Shown here: positions 1 to 8,727 of the stretch, piece by piece | How the letters are laid out: each line of letters opens with the position of its first letter | Position numbering within the stretch: position 1 is the first letter of the stretch | From: Staphylococcus sp. IVB6181 | Lineage (GTDB): Bacteria > Bacillota > Bacilli > Staphylococcales > Staphylococcaceae | DNA: 64,000 nt | Assembly (NCBI RefSeq): GCF_025561445.1 | Contig: NZ_CP095096.1 | Location: 661,822-725,821 of the forward strand | Reading direction: 5' to 3' | Notes under the pieces: generated by a model | What the model saw: the letters and a program-made list of their open reading frames with translations, nothing else | What the model was told of the DNA's origin: nothing | Databases searched by the model: none | Position numbers and translations under genes: made by a program

Positions 1-53
1 AGGTAATCGGCCCTATCAAAGTAGGGAGGATATTGAAGAAAAGGAGCAGTACT

Positions 54-722
54 ATGGCAATTTTAGAACTAAAAGATGTGTGCTATAAAGCAGATAAACG
101 TCTGATTATCGACCATTTGAATTTAACGGTACAAAAAGGCGAAAAAATAGCTGTTGTCGGTCCTTCAGGCAGCGGTAAAAGTACGCTGTTTCATTTGTTG
201 TGTGATTTAATCAGTCCGACAAGCGGGACAATGCTTTATAACAACAAAGCGTATTCTGAGTATGAACCAGAAACTTTGCGTCAACAAATCAGTTATCTGC
301 CGCAACAGACAGATTTATTTGATCGTACTATCGGCGAGAACTTAGCATTTCCATCAATTGCGAGAAATGACGAATTTGATAAAGAACGTGCATTGAAGCT
401 GCTTTCTGAATTTGGGTTAGAGCGCTATGACTTAGATACGAATGTTGAGTTCTTATCAGGCGGCGAACGCCAGCGTATTTGTCTTGCACGCCAACTGATG
501 TACATACCTGACGTTTTATTGTTAGATGAAGCAACGAGTGCTTTAGATGCGGATAATACTGAAAAAGCAGAAAACGTTATTTTCGGTTTGGCTGAAGAAG
601 AAGGCGTCTCTATTTTATGGATTACGCATAGTTATGACCAAAGCATGAAACACTTCGATCGTCGTGTCGATATTGTCGACGGCAAAGTGAACAAAGAGAA
701 GAAGGGGGTTGTTGATGTATGA
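54..722 (+). CDS. fetA: ABC transporter ATP-binding protein, FetA (YbbL) type
   Basis: This is the 222-aa ATPase of a two-gene ABC system of the FetAB/YbbLM type, a family linked to iron export in Escherichia coli. Walker A (GPSGSGKST) is at residues 36-44, the signature LSGGE at about 134-138, and Walker B plus D-loop (LLLDEATSALD) follow at about 155. I chose ATG 54 because AAGGAG at 41-46 lies seven bases upstream; the in-frame TTG at 33 has its only purine-rich stretch almost touching it. The stop overlaps the next start as ATGA, so the two are translationally coupled. The substrate is inferred from the partner gene only. Confidence 0.8.
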   Translation: MAILELKDVCYKADKRLIIDHLNLTVQKGEKIAVVGPSGSGKSTLFHLLCDLISPTSGTMLYNNKAYSEYEPETLRQQISYLPQQTDLFDRTIGENLAFPSIARNDEFDKERALKLLSEFGLERYDLDTNVEFLSGGERQRICLARQLMYIPDVLLLDEATSALDADNTEKAENVIFGLAEEEGVSILWITHSYDQSMKHFDRRVDIVDGKVNKEKKGVVDV

Positions 723-1489
723 GTACAACAGCGTTGTGTTTGACCGCATTATTATTAATCATCCCCATCGCAATTTCTATTAAAGAAAAATTGAATATTG
801 CCAAAGATTTAATTATTGCTTCGATTCGTGCAGTGATTCAATTAGTGATTTTAGGTTACATCCTTCATTTTATCTTCGATTTGAATGAACCATGGATTTT
901 AATCTTATTCGTTTTAGTAATTGTAATTAACGCATCATGGAATACCATTAGCCGTGCCTCTAAAGTGATGCATCACGTCTTTTGGATTTCATTTGTTTCT
1001 ATCTTTATCGGAACTGCACTGCCTTTAACTGTTATCGTACTTGTCGGTGCGATTGATTTTACCGGCAACGAATTGATTCCGATCGCAGGGATGCTTGCGA
1101 ATAACGGACTGATTGCGATCAACCTTGCATATCAAAATTTAGACCGTGCATTTGTGAAAGAATACAGTTCGATTGAATGCAAATTGGCATTAGCCGCAAC
1201 ACCGAAACTTGCATCTAAATCAGCGGTAAGAGAAAGTATCAAGTTAGCGATTGTACCAACCATTGATTCAGTGAAAACCTATGGTCTGGTTTCGATTCCG
1301 GGTATGATGACAGGGATGATTATCAGCGGGGTAGATCCGCTTCAAGCCATCAAATTCCAGCTTTTAGTTGTCTTCATACATACAACGGCAACTATCATGA
1401 CCGCACTCATCGCAACTTATTTAAGCTACAAACAATTCTTTAACAGTCGTCATCAGCTTATCGGCAGTATGCTGAATGATGAAGACTAA
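719..1489 (+). CDS. fetB: FetB (UPF0014/YbbM) family membrane permease
   Basis: This 256-aa polytopic membrane protein belongs to the UPF0014 family, the permease partner of FetA. About seven hydrophobic segments are visible. The conserved middle region carrying IPIAGMLANNGLIAINL (about residues 115-135) and the PGMMTGMIISGVDP motif near residue 195 are typical of the family. The start codon overlaps the fetA stop by four bases. Metal or thiol efflux is inferred from the E. coli homologue, where FetAB is associated with resistance to iron and peroxide; no Fur box can be judged because the promoter lies outside the window. Confidence 0.8.
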   Translation: MSTTALCLTALLLIIPIAISIKEKLNIAKDLIIASIRAVIQLVILGYILHFIFDLNEPWILILFVLVIVINASWNTISRASKVMHHVFWISFVSIFIGTALPLTVIVLVGAIDFTGNELIPIAGMLANNGLIAINLAYQNLDRAFVKEYSSIECKLALAATPKLASKSAVRESIKLAIVPTIDSVKTYGLVSIPGMMTGMIISGVDPLQAIKFQLLVVFIHTTATIMTALIATYLSYKQFFNSRHQLIGSMLNDED

Positions 1490-1498
1490 TGTATTCAA

Positions 1499-1545
1499 GA
1501 TAGTTTTTCAGATGAAACTATCTGAAAGACTGTCTTCTTTTTTTC
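1499..1545 (+). terminator. probable terminator after fetAB
   Basis: An 8-bp inverted repeat (TTTCAGAT 1506-1513 with ATCTGAAA 1520-1527) is followed about ten bases later by a T-run at 1538-1544. A competing stem (GATAGTTT with AAACTATC) uses the same bases. Confidence 0.45.
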
Positions 1546-1657
1546 TGAAAAGAACAAATTAATTTTGTACACTTACAATATCTTTTGAATTCTACTATAA
1601 TGGTAAGGTTGAAATAATTAGTAAAAAGAATGAAAGAGAGAGAAAGGAGGCATACAT

Positions 1658-2833
1658 ATGTCAGTCATGAGAATTGTTACCTTTATTATCAGTGTGTTTA
1701 TCGTAGGTATGGTCGAAATGATGGTCGCAGGTATTATGAACTTAATGAGCAATGACTTGCATGTATCAGAAGCTTGGATAGGGCAGTTAGTCACATTATA
1801 TGCGGTGACCTTTGCGGTATGCGGTCCTATATTAGTCAAAGCTACGAATCGTTTTGATGCTAAAGCGGTGCTGCTTTGGACCATTGCGGTGTTTGTGGTC
1901 GGCAATGCATTGATTGCCGTATCGCCGAATTTCACATTATTGATTATCGGCAGAATTATCTCTTCGGCTGCTGCTGCTTTGATTATCGTTAAAATTCTGG
2001 CACTGACTGCGATGCTGACGGCACCTGAAAACCGAGGGAAAATGATCGGTATTGTTTATTCAGGTTTCAGCGGTGCCAACGTCTTTGGTGTTCCGATCGG
2101 CACAATGCTCGGCGGCTGGCTCGGCTGGCGTGCGACATTTGTCTTTATCATTGCGGTAAGTATCATTGCCGCATTATTGATGATGAATTATTTACCGACA
2201 CAAGATGAATTATTGCCAAAGCAAGCCCAACCTTCAGGACGTTCAGGCAATTATCATATATTAAATCGTGCAGAAGTCATTAAATATTTAGGCGTCACTT
2301 TTATTTTATTAACAGCGAACTCGATTACCTTTGTTTATATCAACCCGTTAATGCTGACGAATGGATATGATATCGGATTTGTTTCTATGATTCTGCTTGT
2401 GAATGGTGTTGCTGGTACATTAGGAACATCGATGGGCGGCTTCTTAGCAGACAAATTAACAAGCAAGACGTGGCTCTTGATTGCGGCTATCTGTTTTACA
2501 GTCTCATTAGCAGCGGTTAATTGGTTTATTTCGCATTCTATTATTTTAGTGGCTATCATCTTTATCTGGAACATTATGGAATGGAGTACCAACCCGGCTG
2601 TACAAAGCGGTTTAATCGATCATGTCGAAGGCGATGCAAGCCAAGTGCTAAGCTGGAATATGTCGAGCTTGAACGCAGGTATTGCGGCTGGCGGTATGAT
2701 CGGCGGCTTAATTGTTTCTAATATCGGTGTGCATGCAGTTGCCTACAGCTCTAGTATTTTAGGTATTGCGATTATCTTAATCGTATTAAGTATCAAACAA
2801 ACACAAAAGCCGAATACAAAAATCAACGCTTAA
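1658..2833 (+). CDS. MFS transporter, DHA1 (AraJ/NepI-like) family
   Basis: A 391-aa major facilitator protein with about twelve hydrophobic segments. The N-terminal half carries the family features: an LYAVTFAVCGPIL segment (about 45-58), a short loop with NRFDAK between segments 2 and 3 in place of a strict motif A, and GVPIGTMLGGWLGWRATF (about 145-162), the antiporter motif C region typical of drug and sugar exporters. ATG 1658 has a strong AGGAGG at 1643-1650. It stands alone in its transcription unit. The substrate cannot be read from sequence; small-molecule efflux is the usual role of this subgroup. Confidence 0.75.
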   Translation: MSVMRIVTFIISVFIVGMVEMMVAGIMNLMSNDLHVSEAWIGQLVTLYAVTFAVCGPILVKATNRFDAKAVLLWTIAVFVVGNALIAVSPNFTLLIIGRIISSAAAALIIVKILALTAMLTAPENRGKMIGIVYSGFSGANVFGVPIGTMLGGWLGWRATFVFIIAVSIIAALLMMNYLPTQDELLPKQAQPSGRSGNYHILNRAEVIKYLGVTFILLTANSITFVYINPLMLTNGYDIGFVSMILLVNGVAGTLGTSMGGFLADKLTSKTWLLIAAICFTVSLAAVNWFISHSIILVAIIFIWNIMEWSTNPAVQSGLIDHVEGDASQVLSWNMSSLNAGIAAGGMIGGLIVSNIGVHAVAYSSSILGIAIILIVLSIKQTQKPNTKINA

Positions 2834-2852
2834 CTAAAAAAGGTTAAGCGTT
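2825..2852. terminator. bidirectional intrinsic terminator
   Basis: A perfect 10-bp stem (AACGCTTAAC 2825-2834, GTTAAGCGTT 2843-2852) is followed by T7 on the plus strand and by GATTTTT on the minus strand. It serves the convergent MFS and carboxylesterase genes; the esterase stop codon lies inside it. Confidence 0.85.
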
Positions 2853-4238
2853 TTTTTGCTTATTTAAATAAGTAGGGCGTAGACTTTGAGTATAGGGCTC
2901 AAACGCAGGATGACCCTCTCTGACAAATCTTCCTAAAGCAGTCATCATGGCATGCATAGTTTGTTTCAAATCATCGGTGAGCGGTACATGATGTGCACAT
3001 AAGATAGGTGTTTGCCCTAACCAAAAGATGACATCTAATATATGATAAGGTGATTTGAATTGATTGTGAGATGCATCCAGCCAGTCAAATCGATACTGCC
3101 ATTGATTAGGATTGTCGTAATGTTCGAGCCATTTTAATAAAGGCTGCTTGAAAATATAGTGGGTGACAGCTTGTGCTTGTCCTTTGCCGGTCTCAATCGC
3201 AAATCGATTCGTATCCACAACGACATGATTGGTGCGCATTGCTTTTAGGAATTGTTCTGGTTTAAGTTTGCGTGATTCGTTTCTGATATAGCAATCGCCT
3301 TCGCACTTAGTATAACCAGCAAGTACCGGCCATTGATTTGGAATATTTTGTGTCATTGTAGCCGAATCAAAGAAAGGCTGATAGACCAGTTCTAAACCTT
3401 TAGAAGGCCCGCGTACTGTTAAATCCTCTTCCATACAAGCCATGATTTGTGCTGTTGAAAGTGCAGACGGATGATTGGTTTGATAACGTTTGTGCATGAT
3501 TTGGGCAAAATGCTGTGCTTTTATACGGCTGTCTTCCACGCTGTCTAAACTCAACGTGCCGCTCATCATGACTGCTTTATGAAAGAGCGGTTGAGCCTTT
3601 GTTACATGCATTAAAGCTTGGATACTCATAGCACCGGCAGATTGTCCGCATAAAGTAACGTTGTTCGGATCTCCGCCGAAAGCTTCAATGAATTGCTGTA
3701 CCCATTGTAAAACAGTGTATTGATCAGATAAGCCGCAATTACCGTCTAAATCAGGGTCTAATGTTTTCCAATTCAAATAACCGAGCGGACCTAAACGGTA
3801 ATTGAAAGTAACGACAATTACGTTTTCTTGCTGAGCAAAGGTTTGAGGGTCATATAATTCAGCTGAACCATGCCCATTGATATAACCGCCGCCATACAGC
3901 CAAATCATGACCGGCAGTTTAGATGATTGGCGAGCATGTCGAGGCTTCCATAGATTCAAGTACAGACAATCTTCGCTTTGGGATGATAAGCTTGGGACAT
4001 TGGATTGTTCTGGCTGTGTTGAGAAAAAGGCTTCCAGCTTGTTGTATGGCTGAGGCGGGATGCTTTTGAAATTTAAAGCGTACAGAACATCGTGCCACTG
4101 GGTCAGTAATTCTGCATGTTTGAAGCGGCGCTGCTGTATTGGCGGATAAGCATAAGGGATGCCGCGATAGATTTCGCATTGGTCTTCTAAAAGTCCGACG
4201 ATGGTGCCTGCTTGGGTCTGTCTTGTAATATGTATCAT
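2844..4238 (-). CDS. type B carboxylesterase (PnbA-like)
   Basis: A 464-aa alpha/beta hydrolase of the carboxylesterase/lipase type B family, predicted to cleave carboxylic esters in the cytoplasm; no signal peptide is present. The family signature EDCLYLNLW is at 90-97, the oxyanion GGG at 116-118, and the nucleophile elbow GQSAGAMS places the catalytic serine at 200. The elbow has Gln where most members have Glu (GESAG), a tolerated variant. Start ATG 4238 is preceded by AAAGGAGG. The protein is slightly shorter than the 480-490 aa of Bacillus PnbA. No partner gene suggests a natural substrate. Confidence 0.82.
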   Translation of the reverse strand: MIHITRQTQAGTIVGLLEDQCEIYRGIPYAYPPIQQRRFKHAELLTQWHDVLYALNFKSIPPQPYNKLEAFFSTQPEQSNVPSLSSQSEDCLYLNLWKPRHARQSSKLPVMIWLYGGGYINGHGSAELYDPQTFAQQENVIVVTFNYRLGPLGYLNWKTLDPDLDGNCGLSDQYTVLQWVQQFIEAFGGDPNNVTLCGQSAGAMSIQALMHVTKAQPLFHKAVMMSGTLSLDSVEDSRIKAQHFAQIMHKRYQTNHPSALSTAQIMACMEEDLTVRGPSKGLELVYQPFFDSATMTQNIPNQWPVLAGYTKCEGDCYIRNESRKLKPEQFLKAMRTNHVVVDTNRFAIETGKGQAQAVTHYIFKQPLLKWLEHYDNPNQWQYRFDWLDASHNQFKSPYHILDVIFWLGQTPILCAHHVPLTDDLKQTMHAMMTALGRFVREGHPAFEPYTQSLRPTYLNKQKNA

Positions 4239-4278
4239 GAATAAGCCTCCTTTTGCTTAAACATACCACAAAAAGAAA

Positions 4279-4308
4279 CAGCCGACCTGAATTGAATCAG
4301 ATCGGCTG
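4279..4308 (-). terminator. terminator of the APC permease gene
   Basis: The stem CAGCCGA/TCGGCTG with an inner CTGA/TCAG (4279-4290 with 4297-4308) is followed on the minus strand by TTTCTTTTT. Confidence 0.75.
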
Positions 4309-4314
4309 GTCATT

Positions 4315-5949
4315 TTATGCTTTTGTTTTCGTTTTTTCTTGGTTTGAAATGCCTTCTTCAAGTGTTTTATTAAGTTCAACAGCGTTTTTAAAGTATTTGC
4401 TTTCAAAGTAGCTGCCGATACCGATTTTATAGAAGACCAGTGCCACTACAATTACTACAACAAAGTCGAAAGGATAGTGGATTAAGTTGATGCCGTTAAA
4501 GTCTTCGCTTCCGATAAATGAGAGTCCTGAAAGGACTAGCAAGTAAATAATCAGCCATAAACTGCCGCGTAATTGATTGCGTGTATTTTCCCAATTGAGT
4601 TTATATTCATAATAGAAGTACATTGGGAGACCTAAGATGATGATAAAGATAACTTTGGCAGTCGTCGGCCACATTGCCCAATAAATTGCGAGCGATGTCA
4701 TTACAAAGGATAACGGCGCAGCAATTTTTAAGAAACGTGCTTTGAACGGACGATGCAATTTCGGCCCCATCTTTCTGAATGCGACAGCAGTCGTCGGTCC
4801 AGTCAGATAGGCAACCAATGTTGATGTTGCGATAACAGTCGCAAGTGTACCCCAAGATCTGAAGAGGGTCACCATAATCATGGCTAAGACAGCATTGACT
4901 GCTATGGCTACACGCGGAATATTATATTGCTTGTTGATACGTCCGAGTATTTTCGGAATATGACCGTTCTTTTCCATAGCGCTGAGTACACGACCTGTTG
5001 AAGCGACGAAAGAAACGCCAGTACCGAATGGTGATACGAAGGCTTCAATGTATAACAGAATCGCTAACCAATTCAGATTTAACAAGATGGCTAAGTCAGC
5101 GAAAGGAGAATCGAATTGAATGCCTTTCCAGCCTTTATCAGCCAGCATACTTTCCGGCATGGATGTAATGAATACACTTTGCAGCACGACATAAAGCAAT
5201 GCTGTTAAAGATAAGCAGATTACGATACCGCGTAAGATATTTTTTTCAGGCTTTTCAATTTCAGACCCCATATTAATGATAGTTTGGAAAGCATTAAATG
5301 AGAAGATAATACCTGAAACTGTAACTGCCGCAAATATAGGTGCAGTTCCGTATGGTAAGAATCCGCTTAATGATTGTCCGTAGTTTTCAGGATGGAAGCC
5401 TGAAAACAGTAATAAGATAACTGTTAATAAAGGTACACCGAGTTTGAAGAATGAAATCAAACTTGTAAAAGAAGTTAACAGTTTAACTGACCAGTAATTT
5501 AACAGTGAGAAGATAACAATAATCACGTAAACAGCGATTAAGCCGATATTACTGATTGTACCTTCTTTCATTAATACACTTGTGAATTTGGCCCACTCCC
5601 AAGGCCATGAACTCATGTATTGGACGGCAGATACTGCCTCAATCGGAATAATTGTGACTAATGCGACCCAGTTGGCCCATGAAGCAATAAAGCCGAGCAA
5701 TGAACCGTGAGTATATTGCGCATAGTTGCTCATCCCGCCAGATTGGGGCAGCATTGCTGAAACTTCAATATAGTTATAGGCCACTAAACTGATGATGATA
5801 AAACCAATGACCCAAGAAATCACTGCCGCTGGTCCTGCGACTGATGATGCTTCCCAAGCACCAAAGAGCCATCCGGATCCGATTAATGAACCCAGCCCAA
5901 GCAAGACCAACTGCGAAAGACTTATTTTACCGCTTTGATTATGTTCCAT
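4315..5949 (-). CDS. APC family amino acid permease (YveA-like)
   Basis: A 544-aa amino acid-polyamine-organocation permease with about twelve or more hydrophobic helices. The first helix carries the GSLIGSGWLFG substrate-binding break (about residues 18-28). The overall pattern resembles the Bacillus YveA aspartate/proton symporter branch, which I give only as the nearest relative I recognise. I place the start at ATG 5949 because TAGGAG lies eight bases upstream; two longer in-frame starts (up to 6012) lack a convincing ribosome binding site and would add a charged tail not expected for the family. A good promoter (6064-6091) and a near-palindrome (6022-6043) lie upstream. Confidence 0.78.
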   Translation of the reverse strand: MEHNQSGKISLSQLVLLGLGSLIGSGWLFGAWEASSVAGPAAVISWVIGFIIISLVAYNYIEVSAMLPQSGGMSNYAQYTHGSLLGFIASWANWVALVTIIPIEAVSAVQYMSSWPWEWAKFTSVLMKEGTISNIGLIAVYVIIVIFSLLNYWSVKLLTSFTSLISFFKLGVPLLTVILLLFSGFHPENYGQSLSGFLPYGTAPIFAAVTVSGIIFSFNAFQTIINMGSEIEKPEKNILRGIVICLSLTALLYVVLQSVFITSMPESMLADKGWKGIQFDSPFADLAILLNLNWLAILLYIEAFVSPFGTGVSFVASTGRVLSAMEKNGHIPKILGRINKQYNIPRVAIAVNAVLAMIMVTLFRSWGTLATVIATSTLVAYLTGPTTAVAFRKMGPKLHRPFKARFLKIAAPLSFVMTSLAIYWAMWPTTAKVIFIIILGLPMYFYYEYKLNWENTRNQLRGSLWLIIYLLVLSGLSFIGSEDFNGINLIHYPFDFVVVIVVALVFYKIGIGSYFESKYFKNAVELNKTLEEGISNQEKTKTKA

Positions 5950-6021
5950 AACAAAACTCCTATAATTTAGAGAAGCTTGATGCATGCTTTGTTCTCTTTT
6001 TTTATCTTGCATTAAAGAAGA

Positions 6022-6043
6022 TGCCCTGATTTAAATCAAGGCA
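6022..6043. promoter_or_regulatory. 22-bp near-palindrome in the leader of the APC permease gene
   Basis: TGCCCTGATTT followed by AAATCAAGGCA is a 22-bp inverted repeat with one mismatched pair. It begins about twenty bases downstream of the predicted -10, a normal place for a repressor operator. It is not followed by a T-run, so it is not a terminator. I do not recognise the regulator. Confidence 0.5.
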
Positions 6044-6063
6044 AACCTCACTCATGGTAGAAC

Positions 6064-6091
6064 ATTATACTGATATTAGAAGTTACGTCAA
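6064..6091 (-). promoter_or_regulatory. sigma-A promoter for the APC permease
   Basis: On the minus strand TTGACG (6086-6091) and TATAAT (6064-6069) are separated by 16 bases, giving a leader of roughly 110 nt before ATG 5949. Confidence 0.7.
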
Positions 6092-6438
6092 CAATTATTT
6101 ATCAAGTCGGAAATTATAAATAAAAATGTATGAAAATACGTTATATCAACATATTTTGTATATAGAATTTGGAGAGAGGTTGTAATAACGGTATGTATAG
6201 AATTGTTAATATGCATTTTATGAAAACGATTAAGTAATAGTAAATACTTATTAGTGTTCTTAAAACCTTAAAGAATTCAGTCATATCAAGGGTTTGAGAA
6301 ACCTTAATAAAAAAAGTGGAAAATTATTTCTGAGCCAGTTAAATGACACGCAATGTGTAATTTTTATAAAGGATTAGATTTGTGCAGAAACGGTTATGGT
6401 ATATTACACCTGTGATGGTAAATAAAAGGAGAACAGCT
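6092..6438. other. AT-rich intergenic stretch
   Basis: This divergent spacer holds no open frame worth calling. A weak cre-like string (TGAAAACGATTAAG, 6220-6233) lacks the 3' CA of a true catabolite site. The only clear signal is the AAAAGGAGA ribosome binding site at its right end. Confidence 0.5.
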
Positions 6439-7035
6439 ATGGAAAAAAATACAATAAACGAAAAAGCCGAAGCATTTTTTCAACGCGCGACAGATTGGAA
6501 GGATGAGTATAAAGCTTTAAGAAAAATTATTTTAAAGAATGACGCGTTAACTGAGGATTATAAATGGATGCATCCTTGTTATACGTTAAACGGAAAGAAT
6601 GTCGTATTGATTCATGGATTCAAAGATTATTGTGCATTGCTCTTTCATAAAGGAGCGCTATTAGAGGATAAAGACCAGAAGTTGATACAGCAGACGAAAA
6701 ATGTTCAAGCAGCAAGACAATTGCGTTTTACTTCATTAGAAGCAATAGAACAAGAAGCAGATATGGTTGAAGCGTATGTGAATGAAGCGGTCGAGATTGA
6801 ACAAAGCGGTAAAAAAGTGACAATGAAGAAGACGAAAGAGTACGATATGCCTGATGCTTTGCAAGCGGCTTTAGATGAAGATCCAAAGCTTAAAGCAGCG
6901 TTCTCCGAATTGACACCAGGAAGACAACGACAATATATGTATTTTATCGGTCAAGCTAAACGTGAAGCGACAAGACAAGCGCGTGTTGAAAAATACAAAG
7001 CACAAATCCTTGCAGGTAAAGGCATGAATGATTAG
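6439..7035 (+). CDS. YdeI/OmpD-associated family protein (DUF1801-type)
   Basis: A 198-aa soluble protein of the YdeI family. The N-terminal two thirds form the DUF1801-like domain, with the WMHPCYTLNGKNV segment at about 43-55 and a KDYCALLFHKGALL strand-helix at about 63-76. The C-terminal part contains the ELTPGRQRQYMYFI helix (about 155-168) seen in YdeI proteins. I start at ATG 6439 because AAAAGGAG lies upstream at 6424-6431; an in-frame start at 6382 would add 19 residues without support. The family has been linked loosely to iron or peptide stress; I assign no function. It is monocistronic here. Confidence 0.75.
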   Translation: MEKNTINEKAEAFFQRATDWKDEYKALRKIILKNDALTEDYKWMHPCYTLNGKNVVLIHGFKDYCALLFHKGALLEDKDQKLIQQTKNVQAARQLRFTSLEAIEQEADMVEAYVNEAVEIEQSGKKVTMKKTKEYDMPDALQAALDEDPKLKAAFSELTPGRQRQYMYFIGQAKREATRQARVEKYKAQILAGKGMND

Positions 7036-7302
7036 CGGCATGAAATAGGGTAAGCCTGCTATTTAATGATAAATAGAGAAGTTGTGTCAATATTTATCAA
7101 AAATGAAAATAATGTAAACATTTTTCGAAAAAAATTACTTTAAATCCGACCAAAAAGTATAGTTTATGCTATAATTAAAAAGTACGCTATTAATCAAGTA
7201 ACGCAAAAGTACAAATTATAATTATTTGTAAACTCACAAAGAACTGACGCTTCTAAACAGCGCTGTATTATAACGTAGTCAAGGTGAAGTTGATTAAAAC
7301 GA
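7036..7302. other. long untranslated region before opuC, first part
   Basis: No coding frame is visible. An extended -10 promoter (TGC then TATAAT, 7167-7175) with a weak -35 CCGACC 18 bases upstream would start a transcript near 7182, about 310 nt before opuCA. A 10-bp palindrome ACAGCGCTGT lies at about 7258-7267. The structured element at 7303-7387 follows. Confidence 0.5.
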
Positions 7303-7387
7303 CACTTGCTGCATTCAACAAGTCATTTGCGACTTTGTTCCGGAACTTATCCGTAAGTTATTGAAACATTGGGCAAGTGATTTTTTT
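7303..7387 (+). ncRNA. three-way-junction RNA with terminal U-run, upstream of opuC
   Basis: Three helices can be drawn by eye. P1 pairs CACTTGC (7303-7309) with GCAAGTG (7373-7379). P2 pairs AACAAGTC (7317-7324) with GACTTTGTT (7331-7339) with one bulged T. P3 pairs AACTTA (7344-7349) with TAAGTT (7354-7359) around a TCCG tetraloop. P1 is followed at once by A and T7, so the whole fold resembles an attenuator or the 3' end of a small RNA of about 200 nt starting near 7182. I do not match it to a known riboswitch; the T-box sequence is absent. The role is inferred from position alone. Confidence 0.5.
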
Positions 7388-7491
7388 ATTGATAGGGCAA
7401 TGCTGATACACGCTGTATATTGCATGTTCTTTTATACAACTTAGAACTTACTTAGGGTTAAACAAATTCGATAAAGAAAGGAATTACTTTA

Positions 7492-8727
7492 ATGCTTAGT
7501 ATTAAAAATTTATCTAAGGTATATCCTGGGGGCAAGAAAGCAGTAGATGATATCTCGCTGGATGTCCAATCAGGTGAATTTGTAGCATTTATCGGTACCA
7601 GCGGTAGCGGTAAAACGACTGCATTACGTATGATCAATCGCATGATTGAAGCTACTAAAGGACAAATCACGATTGATGGAAAAGATGTCAGAAAGATGAA
7701 CGCGGTAGAATTACGCCGCAGTATCGGCTATGTTATCCAACAAATCGGTTTAATGCCGCATATGACAATCAAAGAAAATATTGTCTTGGTTCCGAAATTG
7801 TTGAAATGGCCGGAAGATAAAAAAGATAAGAAGGCGCGCGAACTGATTAAGCTCGTAGACTTGCCGGAAGAATACTTAGATCGTTATCCATCTGAATTAT
7901 CAGGCGGTCAGCAACAGCGTATCGGTGTTGTACGTGCATTAGCTGCAGAACAAGACATCATCTTAATGGACGAACCATTTGGTGCACTTGACCCGATTAC
8001 ACGTGATACATTACAAGATTTAGTTAAAGAACTTCAACAGAAATTAGGCAAAACATTTATCTTCGTTACACATGATATGGATGAGGCGATTAAATTGGCT
8101 GACAGAATTTGTATTATGTCTGAAGGTAAAATTGTTCAATATGATACACCGGATAATATTTTACGTCATCCGGCAAATGACTTCGTCAGCGATTTCATCG
8201 GTCAAAACCGCTTAATCCAAGATCGTCCGAATATGCGTACGGTTGAAGATGCGATGATTAAACCAATCACAGTTAAAGCGGATGATACGTTAGACCACAC
8301 AGTAGATGTGATGCGCCGTTACCGTATCGATACGATTTTCGTAGTGACGAACCAAAATAAATTCTTAGGTTATTTAGATATCGAAGATATCAACCAAGGA
8401 TTGCGTAAACGTCAAGAATTAATCGATACAATGCAGCGCGATATTTATCGTGTGCATGTCAACAGCAAGCTGCAAGACACAGTGCGTACAATCTTGAAAC
8501 GAAACGTACGTAATGTGCCTGTTGTCGATGATCAAGACAGACTAGTCGGCTTAATCACACGTGCGAACTTAGTTGATATTGTGTATGACAGTATTTGGGG
8601 CGAAGGTGCTGAAAATGCGCAACAAGAAGCAGAAAGCAAAGAGAAAGACCCTGAAAGTGTAGGGATTAAAGATGCACCCGTTGAATTAGACCATAAGGAT
8701 AAGTCGGATGCAGGAGTTGAGCGATAA
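7492..8727 (+). CDS. opuCA: osmoprotectant ABC transporter ATPase with CBS domains
   Basis: A 411-aa ATP-binding subunit of the OpuC importer for glycine betaine, carnitine and choline. The ATPase domain has Walker A GTSGSGKTT at 35-43, the signature LSGGQQQR at about 135-142 and Walker B LMDEPFGALDP at about 160-170. Residues 250-370 form two CBS repeats (VEDAMIKPI and a second beginning near IYRVHVNSK), which in OpuCA sense ionic strength and bind c-di-AMP. The C-terminal 40 residues are acidic and low-complexity. ATG 7492 follows AAAGGAA. Its stop shares one base with the opuCB start (TAATG). Confidence 0.92.
   Translation: MLSIKNLSKVYPGGKKAVDDISLDVQSGEFVAFIGTSGSGKTTALRMINRMIEATKGQITIDGKDVRKMNAVELRRSIGYVIQQIGLMPHMTIKENIVLVPKLLKWPEDKKDKKARELIKLVDLPEEYLDRYPSELSGGQQQRIGVVRALAAEQDIILMDEPFGALDPITRDTLQDLVKELQQKLGKTFIFVTHDMDEAIKLADRICIMSEGKIVQYDTPDNILRHPANDFVSDFIGQNRLIQDRPNMRTVEDAMIKPITVKADDTLDHTVDVMRRYRIDTIFVVTNQNKFLGYLDIEDINQGLRKRQELIDTMQRDIYRVHVNSKLQDTVRTILKRNVRNVPVVDDQDRLVGLITRANLVDIVYDSIWGEGAENAQQEAESKEKDPESVGIKDAPVELDHKDKSDAGVER

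Noticed and set aside
6220-6233. cre-like catabolite site
   Set aside because: The 3' end lacks the conserved CA and it lies far from either start.
7036-7491. T-box or other known riboswitch before opuC
   Set aside because: No T-box sequence or specifier-like pattern is present and I cannot match the junction to a known class.
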